A DNA stretch of 64,000 bases. Origin: Chondrus crispus (lineage: Eukaryota > Rhodophyta > Florideophyceae > Gigartinales > Gigartinaceae). Within the stretch, counting starts at the first letter, position 1; every line of letters begins with the position of its first letter. Location: positions 1 through 64,000 of the forward strand of contig NW_005179322.1 in the NCBI RefSeq assembly GCF_000350225.1. The letters are read 5' to 3'. The position numbers were made by a program, and so were the translations under genes. This document shows positions 18,498 through 29,576 of this stretch, piece by piece. Under the pieces are notes generated by a model. The model worked only from the letters and a program-made list of their open reading frames with translations. It was not told the origin of the DNA and did not search any database.

Positions 18498-20795
18498 TCA
18501 CATTCTTTCCACCACGGCACCGACAAAGCACGTCGGACAAATCTGTCCCGCTACGACTCCAGCCATCTGAGGATGATAAACAGCGCTGCATACTGAACAG
18601 GCCCCATGTAGAGAAGTGAGCACCTGTAGCGTGATGTAGCATAATCGATTTGTGGGTGGCATTTGCGCATTGGTTTCGCCTCTCTTTTCACACACCTCAA
18701 GGCGGCGATGCAGCTCTTCCTTCTGAGCCGGAGGGGCCTTTTCCAGAAGATGCCGTAGCCACCGTGCACACATTCCGAAATTTCCCACAACGATATTCTT
18801 TTCAATTGCCACTTTCATCGCAGCAGCACGGTGGCGCGGAAGTAAATGCTTCAATTCTGCCAAGAACATCATCAAAAGCGCCATCTCTATTTGGCGCCGT
18901 ATGAATTCCGGTGTGCCGCTCACGAAGCGAACCAATTCTGATTCTAAAACGGCATTTCGTATCAGGATCTTTTGCGCAATGACGTAATTTGAGCATGTAA
19001 TAGTTTCACGTTCCCGTCTTGGCTGCATTCCTCGAAGCATCTTCAATGTGGCAAATACTTGCTGCAAAGCCAATGTGAAATTTCCGGCTTGCATGGTCAT
19101 AGCAAACTCATTCATGCGATTTCGTAGCGTTTCATCCGTACTAGGGTCTATTGGTCTATTGGTCGTGTTCACATCACTGGATGCTCCAATGTTTTGATCG
19201 GACTTCAGGGCGGACGGATTCGTCGTATCTTTCTTCTCCCCGAAATGAGAAACATCAAATTCTCTTGTCTCCTGCATTTGCGCTGCAAGAGCAGGAGGAA
19301 TCGCGGAAGAAACCGATTTCATTCCAATTTGTGCTCTTGACGCGGAAGAAGCTGAAGTACGAGAAATATCGGAGCGAGGTGCGGATGGTGGCACGGGAGA
19401 CAATTGGCCGGTTGCCAACGGGAGTGTGAATGCGGGCGGATTCTGCAACGGCATCATCGAACCATTCATGCTTTCAGCACCCCGGGACGTATTTGCAGAG
19501 AAGGCTCTAGAAGCGGGCGGTAGAGGGTAATCTTGCTTCGATGCTACCTCTGATGAAGGGTGTCTGTCTGAAACTGAGATGTGGCGATTGTTTAGAGTTT
19601 CATTGTTCTTTGCCGGAATGGTGCTTATGACTAGAGGGCCGTCATGTTTCGACGCAAGTGGGCCTTCCCTAGTTGTTGACGGCTTAATGGGGCTTTCGAG
19701 AACAGAAGGTCTTTGCGTAACTGTTTGAATGGTATTTGGGTGAATTGGGCTAGTAGTTGCGGTGGTACTAGAAGGTGGTGCATTCGATGTTGGGGGAGAT
19801 TGAGTAGCTTGACGCCCGTCAAGAACGCTACTGGCAACGGACCCCGTGCCTTTCGACAGGGGTGAGGCGGAAGAAGGCAGAGTGAGAGGCGTTGACGACA
19901 CACTGTTCTTCCGGAGTGCAGGTTTCTGAGATACTATATTGGCATCTGTTTCTCCTTTCATTAAACCCACAAACCAGGTTAGATCGGCTTCTTGGTCAGG
20001 AAGATATTTCCCGAAACTCGCCCATGCAAAGACGTCATGTGGGAGCTCGAGTCCACCTAGTTCGTCGTCAAATCCATTTTCGCTGCCGTAAACGGCGAGA
20101 GGTTTACCAGCGCCAACACCTCCTGGCGTAGGGCTGACGTTTTGTAGAGGTGATTTTGGTCTTCGGCTGTGCGTTATCCCAACTGTCGACTCAGAGGGTG
20201 CACCGCCAGTAACATTCTTGAACGCATTGCCTAGCTTTCCGAGAAGGCGACTTCCGCCTGCGGAAGACTTTTTCTTTTTCGGATCCGCGCTCGATAGTCT
20301 GCGGAGCCCGGAAGGAGGCCTTGAGGGAAGAAGTTTTGATCGAGTTGAAACCTTTTTGGTGGTTTCACCGGGGTTAGGTAAAACAATTGGGGTGTCACCG
20401 CGCAAGGCATACCCAGCCTCGTCGTAAACTTTGGCCACAGCTTTTGAAGCGCTTTGGGCCAAGGCATCTTGTACGGACATTACAGCGTTCTTTAAATGAA
20501 GCAAACAATCTTCAACGTCATGACACAGGTCAAACTCGCCTGGCTCTTCATCCCAGATAACCATAACTCGAAAACGATCGTGGGCGATTTCGTACGTGAG
20601 ATATGGTGGACCACCCCAGTGTGCGCTTACCTCCGTAACGGAATGAGCTACACCTCGTAATGACTCGCAATGGTTTGCAAAAGACGCGATAGTATCGATT
20701 ACCTCGTATCGTTCTGAGATGGAAACAGAGCGAGTGCGAAGAACAATAGTGGCATGGCGAGGGATATCATATACGACTGTTGCTTTGATTCCCAT
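18498..20795 (-). CDS. 765-residue protein with a coatomer-alpha-like C-terminus
   Basis: The gene is a single exon. Residues 1-130 form a compact, mixed alpha/beta-like region (MGIKATVVYDIPRH, PYLTYEIAHDRFRVMVIWDE) that could be a longin-like fold; this is a guess. Residues 150-500 are low-complexity, rich in Ser, Pro and Lys, and probably disordered. Residues about 560-720 are helical (NEFAMTMQAGNFTLALQQVF, then LIRNAVLESELVRFVSG, and MCARWLRHLLEKAPPAQKEE). They follow the pattern of the alpha-COP C-terminal domain, in which repeat-like helices precede a Cys-containing end. The last 50 residues contain CSVCSAVYHP and CPTC, a possible zinc ribbon. A role in a vesicle coat or adaptor is inference; no WD40 repeats are present, so it is not alpha-COP itself. 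Confidence 0.6.
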   Translation of the reverse strand: MGIKATVVYDIPRHATIVLRTRSVSISERYEVIDTIASFANHCESLRGVAHSVTEVSAHWGGPPYLTYEIAHDRFRVMVIWDEEPGEFDLCHDVEDCLLHLKNAVMSVQDALAQSASKAVAKVYDEAGYALRGDTPIVLPNPGETTKKVSTRSKLLPSRPPSGLRRLSSADPKKKKSSAGGSRLLGKLGNAFKNVTGGAPSESTVGITHSRRPKSPLQNVSPTPGGVGAGKPLAVYGSENGFDDELGGLELPHDVFAWASFGKYLPDQEADLTWFVGLMKGETDANIVSQKPALRKNSVSSTPLTLPSSASPLSKGTGSVASSVLDGRQATQSPPTSNAPPSSTTATTSPIHPNTIQTVTQRPSVLESPIKPSTTREGPLASKHDGPLVISTIPAKNNETLNNRHISVSDRHPSSEVASKQDYPLPPASRAFSANTSRGAESMNGSMMPLQNPPAFTLPLATGQLSPVPPSAPRSDISRTSASSASRAQIGMKSVSSAIPPALAAQMQETREFDVSHFGEKKDTTNPSALKSDQNIGASSDVNTTNRPIDPSTDETLRNRMNEFAMTMQAGNFTLALQQVFATLKMLRGMQPRRERETITCSNYVIAQKILIRNAVLESELVRFVSGTPEFIRRQIEMALLMMFLAELKHLLPRHRAAAMKVAIEKNIVVGNFGMCARWLRHLLEKAPPAQKEELHRRLEVCEKRGETNAQMPPTNRLCYITLQVLTSLHGACSVCSAVYHPQMAGVVAGQICPTCFVGAVVERM

Positions 20796-21135
20796 ACTGT
20801 TTAATACCTCTCAGAAGACTCAAGCGAGAGTTGCCCCGGGGTCCGCTGGTTTGGAGATATGTTCTCTGAACATGTATGGTGTGGCTTCCGTTTGCAAGAA
20901 TCACAGCATGTTTGCAGAAGCGGAAGCGAGGGCAACAACGGAGTGAATCCTGGGAAGGGTTCAATTTTGCTTTCGGTTTGTGTCACATACCTTACCTTCG
21001 AAGGTACAACATCACGTGGTGCATCTTGCTGGGCTAGAAGCGGGTTGTGTTGCTGGAGTGCTGTGGCTCGGGGGTTTCTGTTTGCTTTCGTTGTAGATTG
21101 GTACACGTGTACAGCATTCACACGCATGCGTGCAA
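20796..21135. other. Upstream region of the 765-residue gene
   Basis: Presumed promoter of the minus-strand gene. ACACGTGT occurs at about 21101-21111. No other supported feature. Confidence 0.4.
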
Positions 21136-21412
21136 TACGTATACTGTACCCTTCTGGGAGGCTCAATTCTGAAAAGGGGTCAATTCTGAAAAATCACTCA
21201 CACGTGTAGCGCCCTCCCGCTCTCAGAAGGTATTTCAGAAAGATGTTGAGTTCTGACATACCTGACTCAGAAAATCAACATCTTCCAGAAATACCACCCC
21301 CTGCCCACCTCATACCTTTCTCCATTCTCGAAATCATCTAATTGTCGTCATAGATGTCGACGCTGGAGTGCTTTTTCATAATTGCCCCTTTTCAGAATTG
21401 AGGCCCCCAGAA

Positions 21413-21726
21413 TGTGAAAGTTTCTATCATAATGTCTCTCATATGGCGATATACCTCACCACGTGAATGGGTCACGCGGTGAGGAAAGAACTTGCCGTGT
21501 TTAGGGTTACAGTAAATTAGTATATAACGGACAATCCTATGCGACTAGCGCGTGGGTCTGCCCGGAGGCAGATTTGAACAGATGTGTATACGCAGAATCC
21601 TTCACGAACAGCGCTCCGATTGCCCGGAGGTTCGGTTGGGTTTGAAGAGCCGGTCGTAGGTTCTTCTAGACATTAATAAACTGTTTAAACTATTTCCTTC
21701 AAACTTTTTCTGGGACAATTCCCACA
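21413..21726 (+). repeat. 5' LTR of the Copia element at 21413
   Basis: It starts TGTGAAAGTTTC and ends ACAATTCCCACA. GTATATAACG near 21510 is a good TATA box candidate for the LTR promoter. Confidence 0.95.
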
Positions 21727-23527
21727 TTGATCAATCGCGTTTTCCCTTATGTTTTTTCTCGACAATTCTATTGGCCAAGCGAAGATCCGCCACCATTTCT
21801 TTCGAGCACCTCACGTATCTCTAGACCTCCAGCCCGTGTGTTCCTCGCTGCTCGCGCGACGCTCACCTCGCCGCTCGCTGGTTGCTCTCTACGCCGCTCG
21901 CACTCTACTCACCTCGCCGCTTGCTAGTTGCTCTCTACGACGCTCGCTCGCTGCTCGTTTATCAGCCGGCTTATCGATCGTTCGACACCGATTGCTCGCC
22001 AGCTCTCTGCCCACCGCTAGCTGGCTTTTCGCGTCGCCGCTCGCGCTCTTACTGGCCTGTTACTCCGCCGACACGGCTCCGTCGCCGCTACTCCGAAATA
22101 GCCGCGCCGTCGTCGCCCACCGCTGGCGCTCTCCCCGCACCGCCGCTGTGCGGCTCGCGCTCGCACTTCTCTTTTGCTGCGTCGCCCACGCTCTCACTGC
22201 GCCGACGCGCCGCCGCCGCCGCTACTCTCAAGCCACCGAGCCGCCGTGCACGCCTCTCGCTACTGCCGGTCAGACGCCGTTGCTGCGCCGCTATTCCGCC
22301 GCCACCACAGCCACTCCCAACCCGCCCCGCCGCTGAGTAAGGCTCTTCCTGCTGTCGGTTCTACGTCGCCGCTGCGACAAACTGTACGCCTCCACTGCGA
22401 CGCCGCGCGTCTGCCGCTGCTACTCAGCAAGCCGCCGTGCCTCCGCGCACTCCTCTCGCTGCTGCCGGCCCTACGCTGCCACTTCGCCGCCCCGCACAGA
22501 CGGTGCTGCTATTTGCAAGCCGCCGCCCCGTCGCACACGGCTCTCGTTGGTGCGCCGCCGCCGCCTCGCCGCCACTCGCTCGCCGCCACCCGCCGCCGCT
22601 GCTGCTCTCCAGCCCTTACGCCGCTGCGAACAGGTCCTGCCTCTGCCTGGCTTGCGCCTCCACTGCGCCCCCGAGGCACGCCGCTGCTACCCCGCCGTCG
22701 TGCCACCGCCGCTACTACCGCAGCCAACGCCTGCTGTGGCCGTGCTACAAACCAACCGTTGTCTTTGACTCCCACTTCCAGCCTCTGCGCTCGCAACTAC
22801 TCGCATTTTCTGTTGCCGTGTTGAGGCACTCCAGCACAATCACTGGTGGTCAAGTGCACACCCCCTCACCAGCCAAAGGGGTTGTCGTGTTGGACTACTA
22901 GGTGCCCGGCCGATTCACACGGTTTGGGTACTGAGACTGCTACGAAAGGGACTGTAGGCCTGTTGTCGAGGTTTGTGGGAGTTAGGGAATCGGTTCTGTT
23001 TTAACTTTGCTCGAGAGCGGTTGACCCGGAATAAATACCCGGTGACGCGACGCTGGCAACTCGAACTGGAAGGTGAACCTCTCCGGCAGGGAACTCCACC
23101 GGTCCTTTTTAGGGCGGATAACGGTGTCGACCCTCTGTGGTCTGGTGTTTCCGGGCGTGGGAATCCTCTGGGGTGTTGTGCACTGAGTAGGTAAAAGACA
23201 GAACTGCCGAACTAACCGTCGAGCTTGCTTCCCGCAAGAGACCAGACAGCCTTAAAGCCTGTGTACTGGTTGCTGTGGAAGTCTCATAGGGATCTGAAAG
23301 CGCCTACTCCGTGAACGCAGGAGTAGGTAGATAGCTGAAGACGTTCCCTGACCCGTACAGTCTACGGGCGCCAGACGTCGGACCTCTTCTACCCGCTAGA
23401 GCAGCGGGTGCCGAGGGTCGGACTCTAACAAGGTCAACCGTGTTCAGCTCAAGTTACTGCCCAATCAGCTCTTGTTCGTCAAGAACACACTACCCAAATC
23501 TTCCCCAGTCGCCTTCTGCTCTCCGAC
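21727..23527 (+). other. Long leader of the Copia element, CT-rich and low in complexity
   Basis: 21780-22780 is a CT- and GC-rich stretch built from CTCGC, GCCGC and similar short words. It yields open frames in several frames that are not genes. 22900-23500 has several short stem-loops, for example CCTACTCC / GGAGTAGG at about 23306-23330. Such a structured leader could hold packaging or ribosome-entry signals; that is inference. No initiator-tRNA binding site like the one at 3081 was seen after the 5' LTR. Confidence 0.6.
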
Positions 23528-26500
23528 ATGCAGCCTTCCCCCTCCAACGATGGAGCAGGGCGATCGGAAAGCGGCCAACCTTCAACTCCCGCTCCTGCCG
23601 AACCCCAGCATACCTTTATGAAGGGCATTTCAAGTGAGACATTGGGTGCACTTACTAGTCCTCAGAAGGGGTTCATATCCTCAATCCGATTTCTTGAAGG
23701 GAACCCAGAACTCACAGGTCTTCAATTGAAACGGGCCATCGCCGATATGTTCCCACCCGCCTCGCTTTTCCGACAGGAGATTTGCGACATCCCTGCAGTT
23801 CTAATAGAACTTCGGAACTTCCTTGATAGTCGAGGTGGAAATTTGCAACAGCACTCGTCTCACAGGGTCGTCATGACTTTGGCGCACGGCCTTTACGAAG
23901 AGGCTGAAGACACACAAGCAGCGATTGACATGGCGCGTGAAATCGTCGCTGCTGGTCGCGGACCTCGATCGACTGCTTCACGCTCAAACAGGAGAGAAGA
24001 AACGCAGCCAGCTTCTCAGGTGACAACACCGACCTCCCCAAACTACTCCTCAGCAGAAAAGGTTGCACATAATGTAGCTATGAGGCTTAAGGACAGGGAC
24101 AAAAAGTTTTCTGGAGACTTAGGTGACTCTTGGATGGAGTACGTCAACGATTATATGCAGCTTTGTCGTGACTACTCCCTATCCCCTTCCCAGAAACTGC
24201 AGTATCTTCATAACCTGCTACAGGGTGACGCAAAAGATACTACCTGGATAAGGTATATGGATATGCCACCATTTTCCAACAGGCCATTCAAATGCTAGAA
24301 AGCGAATACAACTTTGCTGTGCGACAGAGTAGGGTCAAGAACTACTTAGGCTCCCTTCGTGTAACTTCTTTTGCCTCCCAGGGTACGGAAATGTCTGATG
24401 CCCTTGCGAAAGTGTACAAATCTATCATAAAGCTTTCAAGGCAGGCCCCGAGATCTCACCAGGGGGACGCACACAAGGCTGAATTCTTGCGGAACGCTGT
24501 CGTCGGGACTCCTTGGTCAAACGAACCATTGAGTAGAGTCGCAACACACCAACTGACATTCCAGCAGCTTTATGCAGAGCTACAAGCAGCTCTTCAGTTG
24601 CACAACGAATCTAAGCTGGCCATGCTACGAGACCGTGCTCAACTAGGGCGAAGAACACTCCCTGAAGATGATTCTGCAAGGATTATGTACGCCGGGCAAG
24701 GCCGTTACTATCACGGTACGGCTCCTTCTCATCTCGGTAAGGCTCGGAAGCCATACAGACCATCTTCAATTCCCAGAGGGACAGAAGCAAAGCCTGCCCG
24801 CACGGGACAGTTCGACCCCCCCTCAATTTCTGGATGCTTCAATTGTGGCGGTAATCATCTTGTAAAGGACTGTACTCTGCCGTTGAATACATCTCGAGCA
24901 GCCGCACGGAAGATGGATTACTACTCGAAGAAGGCAAACACAAAAACCATCGCGGTGCATCACGTTCTAGCAGATCTATGCCAACAGCTGGACTGCACAC
25001 GAACTGATGATCCTGACGAAGAAATCGAGTGTAACGACGTAAGCATATTCGAGAGTATCCTTGGACAAGAAAGCCCAGAACCGGAAGTTGAGTCCGAGGA
25101 TGAGGGGACCCCCTCATACTCGGACGAGCATACAACTCATGTCTACTTCACTAGAAAGACTTGCAGCATACCATCTCTGGACCTCTTCCAGGGCGTCTGC
25201 ATTGATTCTGCCGCTCAGAAGTCGGTGATAGGAGCTTGCGAAGCAAAAGCGTACTGCAGCTTATTCGACATCCCTTTCCAACCCTCTGACCGCAAGACAA
25301 AGAACGTGTTCAGCTTCGGGACTCATAGACATCCTGGTCTTGGGATTTTGGACATTCGAGTACCAGTCAGCTCAACCCATTTCCTCCCCCTCTCCGTGGA
25401 TGTGGTTGATACCAACGTACCATTCCTTCCCGGCCTCGATTACACGGAACGGTATAGAATGGTAATTGACACAGATAAGTGTATTCTCTCACCAAGACTC
25501 CAGGGGTGGACTGCCCCACTAAAGAAGAAACTGGGGCACTTGCACTACCAGTGGGGTCCACAAATTCTCTTTACCGAAACCGAATTGATGAAAGTACACA
25601 AGCACTTTCACCACCCAGATTCTGAAAGGCTTTACGCGGTCATGAAAAGGTCGGACCACGGGAAAACCTCCCCTCAGGTTCTGAACGACCTGAAGCGCAT
25701 CAGCGCAGCGTGTGACCTTTGTCAAAGACTGTCACATGGCCCACATCGATTCCGGGTCGCACTCCCAGACGGAGAAGTGTTTTTCAATAAGACCGTATGC
25801 CTGGACCTCATGTACCTCGACAATGCCGCAGTCCTGCACGTGGTAGACAAAGACATAAAGTTTTCTGCGGCCTCATTCCTTCCCAAGGCGACTGCTGATG
25901 ACACTTGGAACACTTTCATGCGCATATGGGTCTGTATATATATTGGGTTCCCAGACATAATGGCAACCGATCAGGGACCCCAATTTACGTCCAATAGATG
26001 GCTCAACCTAGTCAATCTAGCCGGGATCACACACCACCCTTCGGGTGTACAGAGCCACAACGCATTGGGCGTTGGTGAGCGGTATCACTCCTTTTTGAGA
26101 GGTATCTACCGCAAGACACGGCAGCAATTCCCGCAACTCGAGAATGACCACATTCTTGCACTCTCCGTCACGACCATGAACGATACAGCTGGGTATCACG
26201 GCCTGGTCCCCACTCTCCTCGTTTTCGGGGCCATGCCGCGGATTCCAGTGACCCCTACCGACCTTCCGGCGCAGGTAGATCGAATGAAGGCTATGGCATT
26301 GGCTAGGAAAGAAATGACCAAAGTCATCGCAAAAGAAAGAGTGACCAGGGCTTTGCGCATGAATGTCCCGGCTGCTGCTCTCACGGATATACCAATCGGC
26401 TCCCGCGTTCTGGTGTTCAGGGAGAAGCCTGAGAACAAGTGGGTTGGTCCGTACACGGTCGTGGGGGCAAAGGATAAGAGTGTTTTTATTGATCTGAACG

Positions 26501-28350
26501 GCACTAACAAGCAAGTGTCTATCGACAAAGTGAAAGTGTACAACACTCCCGCATCCTTCGTACCCGTTCTATCCACTCGTGAACCAAGGAATGAAGCTGT
26601 GCCGGAGCCTACAGAGTTGCACATGGACCCTACAACAGTACCTCAAGGCGACGTGCTGAACGATTTAGAATCAATACTGAGCAGGATCCGTGCTTACCAT
26701 GGAACTCCTTCATGGAAACCGGGACCTTTGAGAGGTCCCTTCCCTTCTTTGGAACTCGCTGCACCGATTGACACAACAACCAACGCCCACATTCTTATGA
26801 CCCAAATCATCGAACAAGGGGATGTAAGAGCAAAATCTGGTGAATTCGCCAAAGCCATGAGAACAGAAGTTCTCGGTCTTGAGAAAAGGAACACTTGGAA
26901 GATTGTACCCAAAGAATCTCTTCCTTCTAACCCAAATATTTTGGGAGGACGTTTTGTGCTGGCTCTTAAGAATGCAGGCACGGATAATGAGCTTGCTAAA
27001 GCCCGTTACGTAGCACAGGGTCACCGGGACAAAGACAAATCGTACATGGTCCACAACATTACGAACTTGCGACAAATTTCGACGAGAATAATAATCTCTG
27101 TGGCGGCGATCAAAGCATTTCGCATCTTCTCACACGATGTAACGCAGGCATACCTCCAAAGTGAGGAGAAACTCACCGGTAAGCTATTTCTGCTCCCCAA
27201 AAGGAAGGACATGGAACACTTTGGAATCGCCGAGAAAGAGATTCTAGAACTCCTTAGGCCAATCTACGGTATGACGGACGCGGGCGACTACTGGGGGGTC
27301 ACCGTCGACCATCAGGCCAAAGATGATCTTGGCCTAGTGCCTCTGCTAGGGGATCCGTCTTTGTACATCAAACATAACAACGAGGATGTGGACGGACTCT
27401 TGGGTATGTGTGTCGATGAAGGATGCTTAGCAGAAAATGAGGTAATGCAGGAACTTACGAAGTTAACTCTCCACAAATTTGAATCGAGGCCACGAGAATA
27501 AGACAAATTTGACTTCTTCGGAACAAGTATCTCAACAGAGCGAAGCAGCCATTTTACAATATCACAGAAGGCCTATATTGGAAGACTAAAGCCACTGCCG
27601 CTGGATGCATCATTTGAACGCTTCAGATCCTACCGCGCTACACTGGCTTGGGTTGGGTACACGAGACCTGACGCATTATGTGCTATCAACAAAGCTGCAC
27701 AGGTTACACCCAGTACTTTCGGAGTGGAAAAGATCAAGGCCTTCAACAGTACGATCAAACGTCTCCAAAAGACGCCGGAGAGATGCCTTAAATATGCCCC
27801 ACTGAACAAGTCCACGCTGCATCTGGGAGTATACGCAGACGCTTCCTTCGCCGGAAGTGACGATTTGTCCTCACAGCTTGGGTTCATCATTCTCCTTTGC
27901 GATAAAACAAACCGGTCACATGTGTCTTCTGGATTACTCAAGCAGAAAGTCTAAGCGAGTAGTCAGATCCATTCTTGGTGGAGAGGTGTACGCTTTCGCC
28001 GACGGATTCGACAGAGCGTACATATTACGACATGACCTTCAAATGATATTCAAGAAGAGAATCCCACTTCATATGTTCACGGATTCGCTATAAATGTTCG
28101 ACGTCATCACCAAGGGTTCTTCAACGACAGAGAAAAGGCTGATGATTGACATAGCATCCTTTAGACAATGCTATAACCGAGAAGACATATCTCATGTCGG
28201 GCTTGTCTCCTCCGAAAACAACGTAGCCGATGGTTTGACAAAAGAACATCCCAACGAAGCCTTAGAAAAGCTCCTAGATACGGGTTACGGCCACAATACT
28301 GTCCGAAAATGGATTGTCAGGACTCCGGCAAGTTCTACTTCTGGGAAAAT
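23528..28350 (+). pseudogene. Copia gag and pol region, broken
   Basis: Gag begins near 23528 (MQPSPSNDG). A zinc knuckle CFNCGGNHLVKDC lies near 24835-24875. Protease (CIDSAAQKSVIG) lies near 25200. Integrase spans about 25.6-26.3 kb, with CDLCQRLSHG, MATDQGPQFTS and GVGERYHSF. The RT region is about 26.8-27.5 kb (ALKNAGTDNELAKARYVAQG, HDVTQAYLQSEEKL), and the RNase H region about 27.8-28.3 kb (YADASFAGSDD, FADGFDRAYILRHD). The order is that of Copia. The reading frame is interrupted about three or four times. Gag and the start of pol lie in overlapping frames; whether the family uses a programmed shift there cannot be told from this copy. Confidence 0.85.
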
Positions 28351-28355
28351 GGCAG

Positions 28356-28668
28356 TGTGAACGTTTCTATCATAATGTCTCTCATATGGCGATATACCTC
28401 ACCACGTGAATGGGTCACGCGGTGAGGAAAGAACTTGCCGTGTTTAGGGTTACAGTAAATTAGTATATAACGGACAATCCTATGCGACTAGAACGTGGGT
28501 CTGCCCGGAGGCAGATTTGAACAGATTTGTATACGCAGAATCCTTCACGAACAGCGCTCCGATTGCCCGGAGGTTCGGTTGGGTTTGAAGAGCCGGTCGT
28601 AGGTTCTTCTAGACATTAATAAACTGTTTAAACTATTCCTTCTAACTTTTTCTGGGACAATTCCCACA
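28356..28668 (+). repeat. 3' LTR of the Copia element at 21413
   Basis: It starts TGTGAACGTTTC and ends ACAATTCCCACA, followed by the target duplication CAGAA. It matches the 5' LTR at all but about six positions. Confidence 0.95.
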
Positions 28669-28979
28669 CAGAAGGGTACTGTATACATACTGTACCGTTT
28701 GGGTTAGGGTACTGTACCGTTGTGAGAGCGCCCTCTAGAATAAGACAGAGAACCAGCCGGGCACTCTCTATATCAAACCCTTGGCCCGAGGAAAGCAAAT
28801 CAGGTAAGACTGTACGCTATGTGAATAAATCAGCAACGCCATGGCAAGAGGTCGCGAGCAGGTGCTGATGTTCGAATTCGCGAAGGGCGACGGGCAGCTA
28901 GCGAAGGGCAATACGCAAGAGGCGAGCGATGAAAGGACGCGACGCGAGGAGAGACAGTGTCGCTATTGTGAAGGGAAGG

Positions 28980-28986
28980 TATAAAG
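28980..28986 (+). promoter_or_regulatory. Candidate TATA box
   Basis: TATAAAG lies in a purine-rich stretch, followed by a pyrimidine-rich tract (CCCTTTGCCCTCCCCTTTTTC, about 29071-29091) and an ATG at 29103. The layout resembles a core promoter with initiator, but it is only suggestive. Confidence 0.3.
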
Positions 28987-29102
28987 GAAGGAAGAATAAA
29001 GAAAAGGCGGAAGGCGTCCGGGAGAATAGGAGCCCGGCAACTTCATGCTGACTGCGTTGCCCTGTACCTACCCTTTGCCCTCCCCTTTTTCTAACGCGCG
29101 CA

Positions 29103-29199
29103 ATGGATCATCCCAAAACTGTACATCCAGTACTTGATGTTTACACCAATCAAATTGCTAGAACACTCTCCGGCTCCGCACCCTCAAACCCATACCAAT
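29103..29199 (+). other. Candidate short first exon (weak)
   Basis: ATG at 29103 opens MDHPKTVHPVLDVYTNQIAR and continues for about 32 codons to GTAAGC at 29200, which would serve as a splice donor. Without a splice the frame stops about eight codons later. No domain is visible and no matching next exon was found. It may be the 5' end of the transposon gene at 30368 or a relic. Confidence 0.2.
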
Positions 29200-29334
29200 G
29201 TAAGCTCATGGCATTACAGTAAGCCGTCACCATCGCGCCATCGTACTAAAGGTCTAGTGCCTACTCTCCTGAAAGTTTCCTCAATACAGGGTTTACCCAC
29301 CTGGATTTCGCTAACCCTGTGCTCACTTTGAGAC

Positions 29335-29440
29335 CAAAATTTAATCACCTTTCTAATTTGAGACATTGGCAACATTTGGAGAGCATTTGAGAATGCATAT
29401 TGGAGACATTGATAGCATTTAGAGAGCATTTGAGAATCTG
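29335..29440 (+). repeat. Short imperfect repeat
   Basis: Two units of about 42 bp carry GAGACATTG, then AGAGAGCATTTGAGAAT or GGAGAGCATTTGAGAAT, and a nearby GAGACC / GGTCTC inversion. Confidence 0.5.
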
Positions 29441-29512
29441 GATAGCCCTCTTCAGAGTATGTCTCCGTCATTGAGAAATACGGTACTAAAATCTCAAAAA
29501 CATTACTCAGCC

Positions 29513-29576
29513 GGTCTCAGAGCTCGCCATTGGTCTCAGAGCTCGCCATTGGTCTCAGAGCTCGCCATTGGTCTCG
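29513..29576 (+). repeat. 19-bp tandem repeat, three perfect units
   Basis: GGTCTCAGAGCTCGCCATT repeats at 29513, 29532 and 29551, followed by a partial GGTCTCG. Three identical units imply recent expansion. Confidence 0.9.

Larger units (their letters stand above)
21413..28668 (+). mobile_element. Copia-type LTR retrotransposon with both LTRs and target duplication
   Basis: LTRs of 314 and 313 bp differ by about five substitutions and a one-base length change by eye (about 98% identical), so the insertion is fairly young. The target duplication CAGAA is perfect (21408-21412 and 28669-28673). The internal part has a 1.8-kb leader, gag and pol. The coding part is broken in about three or four places, so this copy is not autonomous. 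Domain order (integrase before RT) places it in Copia. It is clearly a different lineage from the Copia element at 3-9 kb. Confidence 0.95.
21136..28690. mobile_element. Inverted-repeat (MITE-like) element split by a Copia insertion
   Basis: Left end: TACGTATACTGTACCC, TTCTGGGAGGCTCAATTC, then TGAAAAGGGG (about 21137-21179). The right end is its inverted counterpart: CCCCTTTTCAGAATTGAGG (about 21386-21404), CCCCCAGAA, then, after the Copia element, GGGTACTGTATACAT (about 28674-28688). The internal part is under 300 bp and includes a second inverted pair (GGTATTTC..GATGTTGA near 21228 and TCAACATC..GAAATACC near 21270-21292). It has no coding capacity, so it is a non-autonomous element of unknown superfamily. 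Confidence 0.6.

Noticed and set aside
21749-22901. Several overlapping open frames of 150-216 codons in the Copia leader
   Set aside because: All are low-complexity Leu/Arg/Pro/Ala strings from CT- and GC-rich repeats, open in more than one frame at once.
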